Shown: positions 27,395 to 37,457 of the stretch, one piece after another
How positions within the stretch are numbered: position 1 is the first letter of the stretch
Layout: each line of letters starts with the position of its first letter
Source: JBPRGG01 sp051418075
GTDB lineage: Bacteria > Bacteroidota > Bacteroidia > Cytophagales > Cyclobacteriaceae
Reading direction: 5' to 3'
Length of the DNA: 64,000 bases
Assembly: GCA_051418075.1 (NCBI GenBank)
Contig: JBPRGG010000104.1
Span: 1 to 64,000 of the forward strand
Made by a program: the position numbers and the translations under genes
Notes under the pieces: generated by a model
Told to the model about the DNA's origin: nothing
What the model saw: only the letters and a program-made list of their open reading frames with translations
Databases searched by the model: none

Positions 27395-28423
27395 ATGTAT
27401 CGGATCATTCAAATTATCATTGTTTTATGGGTTATTACCGGTAATCTGGCACAGGCACAGGATCCACAATTCTCCCAGTTTTATGCCGCACCACTTTATT
27501 TAAATCCTGCATTTGCCGGCTCCTCCGGATTAGCCCGGGTGGGATTGAACTATCGAAATCAGTGGCCTTCACTCGATGCTAATTTTGTGACTTATTCTGC
27601 TTATTTTGATTATTTTTTCGAAGATTACAACAGTGGAGTAGGAGTATTATTATTAAGTGACCGGGAAGGTCTGGCTGGATTGCAATCACATAGTATCGGA
27701 TTACAATATTCGTATCAGCTTAGATTAACTGATTATCTTACATTTCGACCTGGTTTTCAAGCAGCTGCAGTCATCAGGGATATCAATTTTAATGACCTGG
27801 TATTTGGCAGCCAAATAGATCCAACCCGGGGTTTTGATCCAACCTTGCCTTCCAATGAGGCCGGTTTCAATAACAGCCTGTTCTTTATGGATCTGGCTGC
27901 TGGTGGATTGTTTTATTCCAAAGCATTTTGGTTTGGTGGAGCCGTTCATCATTTAACCGAGCCTAACCAGTCGTTTTCTGAAGACGGTGAAAGTCCTTTA
28001 CCTATGAAAGTTTCTTTCCATGGAGGATACAGATTTCCTCTGCCAATGGAACGCAATACTAGTTTTCTTGGTACCATCAGAGAGGTAAGCCTGACCCCCA
28101 CATTTCAATATAAATACCAGGGTCAGTTTGATCAATTGGATGTAGGTCTCTATTTTACCTATGAACCATTGGTAGTAGGAGCCTGGTACCGTGGGATCCC
28201 ATTCAAAACATTAGAAGGTTTCCCTAACAATGAATCTGCCATTTTTCTGGTAGGTTTGAGCACCAACAACCTGAATATCGGTTACAGTTTCGATTATACA
28301 GTTTCAGAACTAGGTATCGCCTCAGGAGGCGCCCATGAGCTTTCCTTAAGGTATGAGTTTTTCTTAGGTGATCCGCGTAAACCACCCAAAAATGTACGCA
28401 GGATACCTTGTCCCAAATTTTAG
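27395..28423 (+). CDS. PorP/SprF family type IX secretion membrane protein
   Basis: An outer-membrane beta-barrel protein of 342 residues that helps type IX substrates with type B sorting domains attach to the surface. The signal peptide ends in LAQAQDPQF, and the family signature PQFSQFYAAPLYLNPAFAG follows directly. NYRNQWPSL and later aromatic beta-strands complete the barrel. It is divergent from the CHU_C protein gene with 230 bp between them, the arrangement known from SprB/SprF-type pairs. The partnership is inferred from context and family. Confidence 0.92.
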   Translation: MYRIIQIIIVLWVITGNLAQAQDPQFSQFYAAPLYLNPAFAGSSGLARVGLNYRNQWPSLDANFVTYSAYFDYFFEDYNSGVGVLLLSDREGLAGLQSHSIGLQYSYQLRLTDYLTFRPGFQAAAVIRDINFNDLVFGSQIDPTRGFDPTLPSNEAGFNNSLFFMDLAAGGLFYSKAFWFGGAVHHLTEPNQSFSEDGESPLPMKVSFHGGYRFPLPMERNTSFLGTIREVSLTPTFQYKYQGQFDQLDVGLYFTYEPLVVGAWYRGIPFKTLEGFPNNESAIFLVGLSTNNLNIGYSFDYTVSELGIASGGAHELSLRYEFFLGDPRKPPKNVRRIPCPKF

Positions 28424-28493
28424 CTGGGAGATAAATCAAGCCACCCGATTTTACAATCATAAAAAAGTACTGTAATTTTGAGGCAAATTTTAA

Positions 28494-29738
28494 ATGATGC
28501 AGCCTGAAACTATCTTACTCATAATCCTGATTATAATTACTTTTGATTTCCTGCTCGAACAGGTTTTAGATTTTTTGAATCTGAAAAATCAGAAGCCAGA
28601 ACTGCCGTCGGAATTAAAAGATATTTACAATGAAGAAAAGTACAAGCAATCAGTGGCTTATCACAAAACCCAAACCCGCTTTTCTTTTCTTACTGCTACT
28701 TTTAGTTTCCTGCTAGCTTTTGCATTACTAAGTTCAGGGTTTTTTGGCTGGTTGGACGAATGGTTAAGGTTATCTCTGAATCAGCCGGTATATCTGGCCC
28801 TGGCCTTTTTTGGTCTGCTGTTTATTGCCTCTGATATAATTAACACCCCTTTCCAGGTTTACAGCACGTTTGTTATTGAGGAAAAATTTGGATTTAATAA
28901 AACAACACCTAAAACTTTTGTTTTGGATAAGTTAAAGGGATACCTCCTCACCGCCATAGTGGGAGGTGTGATTTTAGGTGCCTTGCTTTACCTGATCATC
29001 TACATAGGCCAGGATTTTTGGATTTATTTCTGGATTGTGATTTCGCTGTTCATCTTATTTATAAATATGTTCTATACATCCCTGATTGTACCTTTGTTTA
29101 ATAAACTCACTCCTTTAGAAGATGGGGAATTAAAGCAGGCTATAGAGGATTACAGCAGGAAAGTAAATTTTCCCCTGGATAATATTTTTGTAATAGACGG
29201 ATCAAAAAGATCTTCCAAAGCCAATGCTTTTTTCTCCGGTATTGGCAAAAAGAAAAAAATTGTGCTTTATGACACACTGATCAATAACCATACGACCAGT
29301 GAATTGGTAGCAGTATTAGCACATGAAGTAGGACATTTCAAGAAAAAACATATTGTCTCTGGGTTTGTACTGTCCATCATTCAGACTGGTGTCATGCTTT
29401 TTATCATGTCATTAATGATCTTCAGTCCCGCCCTTTCCCAGGCTTTGGGAGCAGATCAGATTGGCCTCCACCTGAACTTACTGGCTTTTGGCATTTTATA
29501 TGCGCCTATTTCCAAAATAACCGGGATTCTACTCAATGTAATAAGCCGAAAAAATGAATATGAGGCTGATGCATTTGCGACCCTCAGTTTTGATGGGTCT
29601 GCCTTGCAATTAGCACTTAAAAAATTATCTGTCAACAATTTAAGTAATTTATTACCTCATCCATGGTATGTATTTTTTCATTATTCCCATCCTCCTCTTT
29701 TAAAACGACTTAAAGCCATTGATAAAAACAGGGTATAA
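28494..29738 (+). CDS. Ste24-type M48 metalloprotease (CAAX prenyl protease 1 family)
   Basis: An integral membrane zinc protease of 414 residues. Several membrane helices precede and follow the HEVGH motif (H277, E278, H281, in VLAHEVGHFKKKH). The third ligand region is KNEYEADAFAT near residue 355. The N-terminal peptidase_M48_N domain runs to about residue 200. Bacteria have no CAAX prenylation, so the role is probably membrane protein quality control (inference). It lies 70 bp after porP/sprF on the same strand. Confidence 0.88.
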   Translation: MMQPETILLIILIIITFDFLLEQVLDFLNLKNQKPELPSELKDIYNEEKYKQSVAYHKTQTRFSFLTATFSFLLAFALLSSGFFGWLDEWLRLSLNQPVYLALAFFGLLFIASDIINTPFQVYSTFVIEEKFGFNKTTPKTFVLDKLKGYLLTAIVGGVILGALLYLIIYIGQDFWIYFWIVISLFILFINMFYTSLIVPLFNKLTPLEDGELKQAIEDYSRKVNFPLDNIFVIDGSKRSSKANAFFSGIGKKKKIVLYDTLINNHTTSELVAVLAHEVGHFKKKHIVSGFVLSIIQTGVMLFIMSLMIFSPALSQALGADQIGLHLNLLAFGILYAPISKITGILLNVISRKNEYEADAFATLSFDGSALQLALKKLSVNNLSNLLPHPWYVFFHYSHPPLLKRLKAIDKNRV

Positions 29739-29935
29739 ATCTGTTTTGCTAAAACTGATAAACCCTTAATTATCAAATCTTTAGATTTAGTGAATAAGTT
29801 TGGCCTTGCGGCAAGTTCCGTAGTTTGACTGCCAGCATCTTCAGCAGAAAAAGCAAACTACATCATTTTAATTACCTGAAACACCATCAGTTAGCTTTAA
29901 ATTAATGCATAATATTATCCTGTAAGTTTATGTCA

Positions 29936-29943
29936 TAAATTTG
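29936..29943 (+). promoter_or_regulatory. Candidate -7 element before the OmpA-family gene
   Basis: TAAATTTG matches the -7 consensus exactly, about 54 bp before the start codon. No good TTTG -33 element lies 19-20 bp upstream, so the call is tentative. Confidence 0.35.
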
Positions 29944-29996
29944 ATTTTCTATCAATTTCTTATCTGCTAATATTGAAACAAAAAAGATAAAGATTG

Positions 29997-32345
29997 ATGG
30001 ATATGAGAAAATTTGTAAGCTATTCTGTTTTTCTGGGGATTTTATGTGTTTTTTTCAGTCCTGCCTGGGCTCAGAATGAGAAAGATATTGAAAAAGCAGT
30101 ATATAGAGCTGATAAGTTATTCAGGATTAGGAATTATACAGAGGCTTTAGCTGAGTATCAGGCAGCCATAAAGTTGGGTGATCAATCTCCTTTTACCCGC
30201 TATCGCATAGGAGAGTGTTATATCAATTTACCCAATACTGATGATCAGCTGAAAGCAGTTCCTCATTTTGAGTTTGCCCTTCAGCATAAAAATGAAAACA
30301 TTCCGGATGACATATATTTCAAATTAGGCAAAGTATACCACAAAGACCTGGAGGTACAAAAAGCCATTGATGCCTATAATGAATACCTGAAAATACTGGA
30401 TAAACGACACCCTCTTTATAAAGATGTTCAGCATGAACTTTCCATTTGCCAAAATGCACTGACTTTACTCAATGAATATAAGAGCAATATAATCATTAGG
30501 AATTTAGGAGAAAAAATAAATACCGCATATACAGAATATAATCCTGTGGTTTCTGCCGATGCCTCTGTGATGGCTTTTACCCGTCTGAGTCCCAATGATA
30601 ATAAGTCACTGGCAGGAGATATTATGGAGGAGATCTTTATTACCTACAAAAAATCAAGAATGCAAGACTGGAACCAACCTGAATTGATCAATCTTGAAAC
30701 TAAATTTAACCTGGGTACAGCCGGTATCTCACCGGATGGTGAAAATATGATCATATTCATCGGGGGAATAAATAATACAGGAAATCTTTATACCATAAAA
30801 AAAACAACTTCTGGCTGGTCTACTCCGGTAACATTAGGGCATAATATTAATTCAAATTATCTGGAAAGTACTGCCAGTATTACACCTGACGGTAAGACCA
30901 TTTATTTTGCCAGCAACCGGCCCGGAGGATATGGGGGAATGGATATTTATGTAATTCATAAAGATAACCAGGATAAGTGGGGTTATCCCAAGAATCTGGG
31001 CCCGGAGGTGAATTCAAAAGATAATGAAGACGCTCCTTTTATTCATCCCGATCAACGAACCTTGTTTTTTACTTCAGACGGACATAATACCATGGGCGGA
31101 AAAGATATTTTTAAGACTGAACAAGAGAATTCTGGCTGGTCGGACCCTGTGAATATGGGATTTCCTATAAATACACCAGCCAATGATAATTATTTCACGC
31201 TTACTGCTGATGGTAGTAAAGGGTATTTTTCGTCAGACCGAAAAGGCGGCTTTGGTGGACAGGATATTTATTCTTTCGATATGCCGGAGGAAGATGCTAA
31301 TATTCCTTTGACCATGGTAAAAGGACGTATTTTGGCTGGAGAAGACCTGCAACCTGTACCTACCCAAATTAAGGTCATTGACAACAACACATCTAAAAAA
31401 GTGGATTTTGTTTATAATCCCAATAAAGAAACTGGCAATTACCTGATTATATTTCCTCCAGGTAAAAATTATGACATGGTCATAGAATCAGAAGGTTACA
31501 TGCCATACACCTTAAATGTCAATATACCCAATCAAAACTATTTTTATGAATTATATCAGGAAATTCATTTGAAACCCATAAAACATTTTGATGTTGTGGT
31601 TGGACAGGAAGTATCAGTAAAAAATATCTTTTTTGATACGGGACAGGAAATTAAAGTGGATGTAAGAAAAGCCAATGAAGCCATGTTGATCCAGAATGAT
31701 AGCCTTGATCTGTTCGATTTAATGGATGCCATTATTTCCTCAACCGACTCTGTGGCCCTGGATTATTTGCTGGACCTGGCCTATAATACCAATCCACTGG
31801 ACAATGTCAATTTTGATTCTTATGAAGACTCTGAAATGGAGTCAGCTAAGAGAGTATATTACTATGATGAAAGCGATACCACTACCCTGGAAATGCGTGA
31901 GATTGATGGAGAACTGATCTACTCTTTGCCTACGCTACATGTGACGGAAGAAAATGAGAAAAGAAAGCAGAAAGAGGAAAAGGCAATAACATACAATGAG
32001 GATGTATTAGATCCGGTGTACAAAATATACTTTGATGCGGACAAGAGCGATTTGAAATCTTCCTATTTCTCTGTGCTGGATAAAATCATGACCAATTTGA
32101 ACCAATATGAAGACCTGGGAATAGAAATATCCGGATTTGCCTCCTCTGATGGTGATGCCGATTATAACCGGCGCCTTTCCAATCAACGAGCTATTGAAGT
32201 GCTGGATTATTTTAATCGCCGTGGTGTTGTTCGACGCAGAATCATGGCCAAAGGGTTTGGTGCCAGTCAAAATAAAGATAACAGTAAAGAAGAAAGCCGA
32301 AGGGTAGAAATACGAATGGTTGATCTCAATAAGTACAATTTATAG
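29997..32345 (+). CDS. PorE-like OmpA protein with TPR and PD40 propeller
   Basis: A 782-residue exported protein. After the signal peptide (ends SPAWAQNEKD) come TPR repeats (about 30-165) and then a PD40/WD40-like beta-propeller with GKTIYFASNRPGGYGGMDIY, TLFFTSDG and KGYFSSDRKGGFGGQDIYS. A carboxypeptidase-regulatory-like domain (VKGRILAGEDLQPV) follows. The OmpA C-terminal peptidoglycan-binding domain is at the end (IEISGFASSDGDADYNRRLS...RVEIRMV). This order matches PorE (PG1058), which ties the type IX machine to peptidoglycan. An acidic insert (about 560-650) is extra. I start at ATG 29997. The TTG three bases earlier is less likely. Confidence 0.88.
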   Translation: MDMRKFVSYSVFLGILCVFFSPAWAQNEKDIEKAVYRADKLFRIRNYTEALAEYQAAIKLGDQSPFTRYRIGECYINLPNTDDQLKAVPHFEFALQHKNENIPDDIYFKLGKVYHKDLEVQKAIDAYNEYLKILDKRHPLYKDVQHELSICQNALTLLNEYKSNIIIRNLGEKINTAYTEYNPVVSADASVMAFTRLSPNDNKSLAGDIMEEIFITYKKSRMQDWNQPELINLETKFNLGTAGISPDGENMIIFIGGINNTGNLYTIKKTTSGWSTPVTLGHNINSNYLESTASITPDGKTIYFASNRPGGYGGMDIYVIHKDNQDKWGYPKNLGPEVNSKDNEDAPFIHPDQRTLFFTSDGHNTMGGKDIFKTEQENSGWSDPVNMGFPINTPANDNYFTLTADGSKGYFSSDRKGGFGGQDIYSFDMPEEDANIPLTMVKGRILAGEDLQPVPTQIKVIDNNTSKKVDFVYNPNKETGNYLIIFPPGKNYDMVIESEGYMPYTLNVNIPNQNYFYELYQEIHLKPIKHFDVVVGQEVSVKNIFFDTGQEIKVDVRKANEAMLIQNDSLDLFDLMDAIISSTDSVALDYLLDLAYNTNPLDNVNFDSYEDSEMESAKRVYYYDESDTTTLEMREIDGELIYSLPTLHVTEENEKRKQKEEKAITYNEDVLDPVYKIYFDADKSDLKSSYFSVLDKIMTNLNQYEDLGIEISGFASSDGDADYNRRLSNQRAIEVLDYFNRRGVVRRRIMAKGFGASQNKDNSKEESRRVEIRMVDLNKYNL

Positions 32346-32368
32346 ATAGGATTCATTTATGTTTAGTT

Positions 32369-32399
32369 AAAAAAGGCCTTTTTTTTAGAGGCCTTTTTT
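32369..32399 (+). terminator. Rho-independent terminator after the OmpA-family gene
   Basis: AAAAAAGGCC and GGCCTTTTTT pair around a loop of about 11 bases, ending in a T-run 25 bp after the stop codon. Confidence 0.8.
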
Positions 32400-32486
32400 A
32401 TTAATTGCTGTTTTTCTGTCGAAGTGCAGCAGATTTTTTTATATTTATTGGTGATTTTAAATTTTTTCAAACCATAAATTTTTTTT

Positions 32487-33485
32487 ATGAAGTTAATTAA
32501 TTTACCTCACACTGATCTAAAAGTATCTGTGATGGCATTTGGTGCCTGGCCAATAGCAGGCGGTTTTAATTGGGGGCCTCAGGATGAAAAGGACTCAATT
32601 GATACTCTACGGACTGCCTACGAAGCTGGTATCAATTTTTTTGATACGGCCAGAGGTTATGGAGATGGGAGATCAGAGCAATTGATTACCAAAGCTTTAG
32701 GCTCTGAAAGACAGAATATTATTCTTGCATCCAAAGCCTCTCCCAATGAGTTATCTTATGATGACCTTATTAAAGCTTGTGAAGATCGTATTCAGGCACT
32801 GGATACGGACTATATTGATTTATTTCAGATTCACTGGCCAAACTGGGATATACCTGTTGCCGAATCAGTGGAAGCCTTGGAATTGTTAAAACAGCAGGGG
32901 AAGATCAGGGCTTATGGAATGTCTAATTTTGGTTCAAAGGATTTAAACGATGCTGTGAAGGCTGGTGCCAAGATTTCCAGTAACCAATTGCCTTACAATT
33001 TATTATGGAGGGCTATTGAGTATGAAGTGATACCGACTTGCCTGGAAAATGACGTACCAGTACTTTGTTACATGCCCATAATGCAGGGACTGCTAGCCGG
33101 AAAATTCAAATCCCCCAAACAAGTTCCTGAAGACAGAGCCCGCACCAGACATTTCTCCCGTCAATGGGGTCAGGTAAGGCATGGCGAGGAAGGACAGGAA
33201 GAACTGACATTTGAAACTATTGATAAGATCAGGCAGTTAGCAGATCAAGCAGGTGTTTCGATGGCAGACCTAAGCATGGCCTGGCTTTTGGCTCAGCCTG
33301 GTGTGGCCAGTTTAATTGTGGGAGCGCGTAACCCTGGTCAGGTCCAAAGGAATTTAAATGCTTTAAGTGTTCAACTTGACCCGGCAACCATCCATAAACT
33401 TAATGAGATTACTGCGCCTCTTAAGCAAAAATTAGGAAAGAACCCGGATATGTGGCAAGGAGGCAAGGATTCCAGGGTCAGGTAG
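32487..33485 (+). CDS. Aldo/keto reductase
   Basis: An NADPH-dependent oxidoreductase with a TIM-barrel fold, 332 residues. The family blocks are visible: FFDTARGYGDGRSEQL (catalytic D and Y), ILASKAS (catalytic K), DLFQIHWPNWDIPVAESVEAL (catalytic H), KIRAYGMSNFG and, near the end, the NADP-binding VGARNPGQVQRNL. The substrate is not indicated by neighbours. It has its own transcription unit after a terminator and ends about 45 bp before the convergent efflux operon. Confidence 0.9.
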   Translation: MKLINLPHTDLKVSVMAFGAWPIAGGFNWGPQDEKDSIDTLRTAYEAGINFFDTARGYGDGRSEQLITKALGSERQNIILASKASPNELSYDDLIKACEDRIQALDTDYIDLFQIHWPNWDIPVAESVEALELLKQQGKIRAYGMSNFGSKDLNDAVKAGAKISSNQLPYNLLWRAIEYEVIPTCLENDVPVLCYMPIMQGLLAGKFKSPKQVPEDRARTRHFSRQWGQVRHGEEGQEELTFETIDKIRQLADQAGVSMADLSMAWLLAQPGVASLIVGARNPGQVQRNLNALSVQLDPATIHKLNEITAPLKQKLGKNPDMWQGGKDSRVR

Positions 33486-33530
33486 TGAATAAAGATCAGG
33501 CAATCAAAAGCGAAAGCTATTATATTATTA

Positions 33531-34652
33531 TCAGCTACTGGTTTTCCGATAGTTGATTATAGCCAGGGTATTGATGATAATAGCATAAATACCAATATAA
33601 ATGAACAGGTCCTTTACATCAGCAAATCCGCTGCCTTTAAGCATTACCATTCGCATGAATTTAACAAAATAGGCGATAGGATTAAATCTGGTAAGAAATT
33701 GAGCCCATTCCGGCATGTTTTCTATGGGGGTAAACAAACCACTCATTAAAATGAAAATAACCATAAAAAACCAGCTCATAAACATGGCTTGTTGCTGCCG
33801 GTCAGATAAGGTGGATATGAACATTCCAATGCCCAGTATGGTGATGATGTAAATAAAGGCAAATCCATATACCAGCATCAGACTCCCTTGAATGGGAACA
33901 TCAAAAATCACCCAGCCCAGTAATAATCCCGCTGAAAGTTCAATCAAAGCCAGGAGCCAGAAAGGCATTAATTTGCCTATAATAAATTCATGTTTTTTGA
34001 TGGTGGTAGCATTTAATTGTTCAATGGTACCAATTTCCTTCTCCCTGACAATATTGATTCCGCTTAGAAACAAAGATATCATCGTAACCAATAGGACCAG
34101 AATTCCAGGTACCATAAAAACTTTGTAGTCCTGGTAGGGATTAAACCAATGCCTGAATTTTATGCCAATGCTGCTTTTTATGGCAGTTTTGGGAATATTT
34201 AAAGTTTCCAACCTGATCTCCTGGTTAAAATCGGCTATGATATTTTGCAGATAGGCATTGGCCAGTCCCGCTTTACTCGCGTTTATGGCATTGACCAGAA
34301 GCTGCAATGAAGCCTGATCTTCTTGAAAGAGGTTGGCTTCAAATTGGGCTGGAATTACTAAAGCCACATCTACCAGATTCTTTTCCAGTTTTTCATATCC
34401 ACTGGACACATTAAAAGACTGGCTGGCAAGTACAAAATAACTGGAGCCGTTCAATTTACCCAATAATCTTTTGGAAGTGGCAGAATGATCATGGTCCACC
34501 ACATGAATTTTGAGGTTGTCAATTTCAAAATTGGCGGCATAAGACAAAAGAAACAGCTGAACCACAGGCATAACAAAAATGATGGGGATCATCAGCCGGT
34601 TCCTGAATATTTGGCGGAATTCTTTTTCAATGATGAATAATATCTTTCTCAT
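33531..34652 (-). CDS. ABC-2 type permease, YhhJ/YbhR-like (second copy)
   Basis: An inner-membrane permease of 373 residues. One N-terminal helix (FRNRLMIPIIFVMPVVQLF) is followed by a large extracytoplasmic domain (about 45-170), then five helices in the C-terminal half with the ABC-2 signature NIVREKEIGTIEQLNATTIKK. The end GLFTPIENMPEWAQFLTRFNPIAYFVKFMR is typical of the family. It is the last gene of the TetR-led efflux operon and follows its paralogue after 5 bp. The two permeases probably form a heterodimer with the two ATPases. Confidence 0.88.
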   Translation of the reverse strand: MRKILFIIEKEFRQIFRNRLMIPIIFVMPVVQLFLLSYAANFEIDNLKIHVVDHDHSATSKRLLGKLNGSSYFVLASQSFNVSSGYEKLEKNLVDVALVIPAQFEANLFQEDQASLQLLVNAINASKAGLANAYLQNIIADFNQEIRLETLNIPKTAIKSSIGIKFRHWFNPYQDYKVFMVPGILVLLVTMISLFLSGINIVREKEIGTIEQLNATTIKKHEFIIGKLMPFWLLALIELSAGLLLGWVIFDVPIQGSLMLVYGFAFIYIITILGIGMFISTLSDRQQQAMFMSWFFMVIFILMSGLFTPIENMPEWAQFLTRFNPIAYFVKFMRMVMLKGSGFADVKDLFIYIGIYAIIINTLAIINYRKTSS

Positions 34653-34657
34653 AAAAT

Positions 34658-35776
34658 TTATTCTAACCGGATGGAAAATTTTTTAACACTCAAGAGCAGG
34701 AAAAATATCGTGATACCCATTAGGATCAGGGTTTCTTTCCATACAATGGCTAAACCAGATCCTTTCAGCATGATGTCTTTGATAATAATGATAAACCATT
34801 TGGCAGGTATGGCATGGCTGACATATTGTAATGGCCTGGGCATACTTTCTATGGGAAACACAAAGCCGGAGAGCAGAATGGTGGGAAGCATCAATCCCAT
34901 CAGTGATATCAGTAAAGCGGTTTGCTGATTATTAGTGACGGTGGATATCAAAATACCCAGAGACAGACTGGTAATGATGAAAAGAAACAGTTCCAGCATA
35001 AGCAGAACCATATTTCCCGTAAGCGGCATATTGAAAACCACATAGCCAATATAAAGCACTGAAACGGCATTAAACAATGAAAGAAAGACATATGGAACGG
35101 CTTTACCTAAAATGATAATAACCGGTTGCAAGGGAGATACCAGCAATACCTCCATATTGCCAAATTCTTTTTCCCGGGCAATGGTGATCGAAGTCATCAT
35201 GGCTGAAACCAGCATCAGGATTACCGTGATCACGCCCGGCACAAAATAAAAAGCCCCTTCCAGACGTGGATTGTACAACATCCTGGTTTGGGTAGAAATC
35301 TGAAGGGGTAAACCTGCTGATAAATAGTGCTGATTTTGATAATCCCGAATAATAGCAGAGACATAACTGATCAATGTATTGGCGACATTGGGGTCAGTGG
35401 CATCAGCAATCAATTGCACAGCGGCTTCCTCCTTTTTCTCCAGCTTTTGCTCAAAGGCGTTTTCGAAAACGATCACCAGCTTTACCTCGCCTTTTTGAAA
35501 TACCTGCTTTATTTGTTCCTGCCGCTGTAGCGCTTCTTCCAGCTTAAAATAATTGGAAGAAATGATTTTTTGGGTGATCAATTGAGTTGCTCTGTCATTT
35601 GAATGGTCCAGAATGGCAATTTTGGCATCTTTGATTTCATTGGTTATGGCAAAACCAAACAGGATCACCAGGATCACAGGCATACCTAATAAAATAAATA
35701 ATGTTCTGGTATCGCGCAGAATATGATAGAACTCTTTTTTTACAATACTTAAAAAGGTGCGAAATAAATATTTCAT
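34658..35776 (-). CDS. ABC-2 type permease, YhhJ/YbhS-like (first copy)
   Basis: A 372-residue permease of the same layout as its downstream paralogue: one helix near residue 25 (TLFILLGMPVILVILFGFA), an extracytoplasmic domain, and a C-terminal five-helix bundle with TIAREKEFGNMEVLLVSPLQP. It ends GFVFPIESMPRPLQYVSHAIPAKWF. It lies 36 bp after the ATPase gene. The pairing of two different permeases with two ATPases and an HlyD protein is the YbhFSR arrangement. Confidence 0.88.
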   Translation of the reverse strand: MKYLFRTFLSIVKKEFYHILRDTRTLFILLGMPVILVILFGFAITNEIKDAKIAILDHSNDRATQLITQKIISSNYFKLEEALQRQEQIKQVFQKGEVKLVIVFENAFEQKLEKKEEAAVQLIADATDPNVANTLISYVSAIIRDYQNQHYLSAGLPLQISTQTRMLYNPRLEGAFYFVPGVITVILMLVSAMMTSITIAREKEFGNMEVLLVSPLQPVIIILGKAVPYVFLSLFNAVSVLYIGYVVFNMPLTGNMVLLMLELFLFIITSLSLGILISTVTNNQQTALLISLMGLMLPTILLSGFVFPIESMPRPLQYVSHAIPAKWFIIIIKDIMLKGSGLAIVWKETLILMGITIFFLLLSVKKFSIRLE

Positions 35777-35812
35777 GATTCAGTGCAAATTAGTAAGGTA
35801 TAGCTAAACATT

Positions 35813-36541
35813 TCATCCACGGGCAATTTTCACAAAAACTTCATCCATAGATGAAACCTGGAAGCTTTCTTTAAGCTTACCAGTAGTATCAATTGCCACA
35901 ATTCTACCAGACACCATCATGGAAATACGATGGCAATATTCCGCTTCTTCCATATAGTGGGTGGTGATGAAAATGGTAGTACCACGATCAGCTGCTTCAT
36001 AGATAAGTTCCCAGAATTGACGACGGGTGATGGGGTCTACCCCACTGGTAGGCTCATCCAGAAAAATGATTTTCGGATCATGAATGGCAGAAACTGAAAA
36101 AGCCAATTTCTGTTTCCAGCCCAGAGGAAGGCTATCAACCAGGGTTTTTCTCTCATCAAAAAGACCCAGCCGCTTCATGAGCTGATCTCCTTTTTCTCTG
36201 ATGCGGGCATTGGAAAGTCCGTAAATGCCTCCATAGAAACGGATGTTTTCTGCCACGGTAAGGTCCTCGTACAAACTGAATTTCTGGCTCATATAGCCAA
36301 TGTTCTGTTTGATTTTTTCTGCTTCTGAAAAAACATCATATCCCGCTACTTTTGCCTTGCCACCGCTGGGACTTAATAAGCCACTTAGCAATTTGATGGC
36401 TGTGGTCTTTCCCGCCCCATTCGCACCCAGGAAGCCAAAAATCTCCCCTTTCTTTACGGAAAAGCTAATATGATCCACCGCAGTAAACGATCCGAATTTG
36501 CGGGTTAGCTGATCAGCTTCTATAACATGTTCTTCATGCAT
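35813..36541 (-). CDS. ABC transporter ATPase (second half of a split YbhF)
   Basis: A cytoplasmic ATPase of about 242 residues. Walker A is GANGAGKTT, Walker B IIFLDEPTSGVDP, and the H-loop is in ITTHYMEE. The signature is LPLGWKQKLAF instead of LSGGQ, as seen in the second ATPase domain of YbhF-type proteins. In E. coli the two domains are one protein. Here they are two genes. The chosen ATG (36541) overlaps the upstream stop by 8 bp. An ATG at 36553 is also in frame. Confidence 0.88.
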   Translation of the reverse strand: MHEEHVIEADQLTRKFGSFTAVDHISFSVKKGEIFGFLGANGAGKTTAIKLLSGLLSPSGGKAKVAGYDVFSEAEKIKQNIGYMSQKFSLYEDLTVAENIRFYGGIYGLSNARIREKGDQLMKRLGLFDERKTLVDSLPLGWKQKLAFSVSAIHDPKIIFLDEPTSGVDPITRRQFWELIYEAADRGTTIFITTHYMEEAEYCHRISMMVSGRIVAIDTTGKLKESFQVSSMDEVFVKIARG

Positions 36542-37457
36542 GGCCTGCTTCATTTTGATCCATAAGTTCCATAAAGCGATCTTCTATGTTCGCTTCAATG
36601 GGTTTGATGTCAACCTGTTGGTGTGAATTACCTTCCAGGTATTTTTGCAGGGATGGCTGGATTTCATTGGCTCGACGGTCTGTATAATGCACTTCTTCAC
36701 CAAAGACATACACCGATCGGCTGTGATCATAATTCTTCAGGTCCTGCAACAACTGGTACATACTACGACTGGTTTTAACGGAATATAGGTGGCGGCTAAA
36801 ATCTTTTCTGATCGCCTCCGGCGTATCGATGGACATCAGCTTCCCTTTCTGAATCAGGGCTACTCTTTCACAGCGATTGGCTTCATCCATGTAAGGGGTA
36901 GAAACCAGGATGGTGATGTTGTATTTTTTGAGACCTTTGAGGATATCCCAGAATTCACGACGGGATACCGGGTCTACTCCCGTAGTGGGTTCGTCCAGAA
37001 AAAGTACCTTAGGACGGTGGATCAGGGCACAGGATAAAGCCAATTTTTGTTTCATCCCCCCCGACAATGCTCCGGCTTTCCTTTTTTTAAAAGGCTCGAT
37101 CTGGCTGTAGATATCCTTGATCAGTTCATAATTGGCATCAATGGTGGTGCCAAAGGTCGTAGCAAAGAACTGCAGGTTTTCTTCCACTGAAAGATCCATA
37201 TAAAGTGAAAACTTGCCTGGCATATAACCTACATGCTTCCTGATCTTTTTAAAATCTTTTTTCATATCAAATGAAGCCACCTCCGCATTTCCCTGGTCAG
37301 GTAGGATCAGGGTGGTAAGGATTCTGAACAACGTGGTTTTTCCTGCTCCATCTGGCCCTATCAGGCCGAAAAGTTCTCCCTGATTGACTTCAAAGCTAAC
37401 CTGGTCCAGCGCTTTCACCTTGGGGTATGATTTGGAAATCTGGCTGATCTTAATCAT
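36534..37457 (-). CDS. ABC transporter ATPase (first half of a split YbhF)
   Basis: A 307-residue ATPase with Walker A GPDGAGKTT (about 34-42), a canonical signature LSGGMKQKLALSCAL and Walker B VLFLDEPTTGVDP. The H-loop is changed: where the usual motif is STHYMDEA, this protein has STPYMDEANRCE with Pro in place of His, which may make this site catalytically weak. The C-terminal 80 residues form a short extra domain. It overlaps the HlyD gene by 8 bp, so the two are tightly coupled. Confidence 0.88.
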   Translation of the reverse strand: MIKISQISKSYPKVKALDQVSFEVNQGELFGLIGPDGAGKTTLFRILTTLILPDQGNAEVASFDMKKDFKKIRKHVGYMPGKFSLYMDLSVEENLQFFATTFGTTIDANYELIKDIYSQIEPFKKRKAGALSGGMKQKLALSCALIHRPKVLFLDEPTTGVDPVSRREFWDILKGLKKYNITILVSTPYMDEANRCERVALIQKGKLMSIDTPEAIRKDFSRHLYSVKTSRSMYQLLQDLKNYDHSRSVYVFGEEVHYTDRRANEIQPSLQKYLEGNSHQQVDIKPIEANIEDRFMELMDQNEAGHA

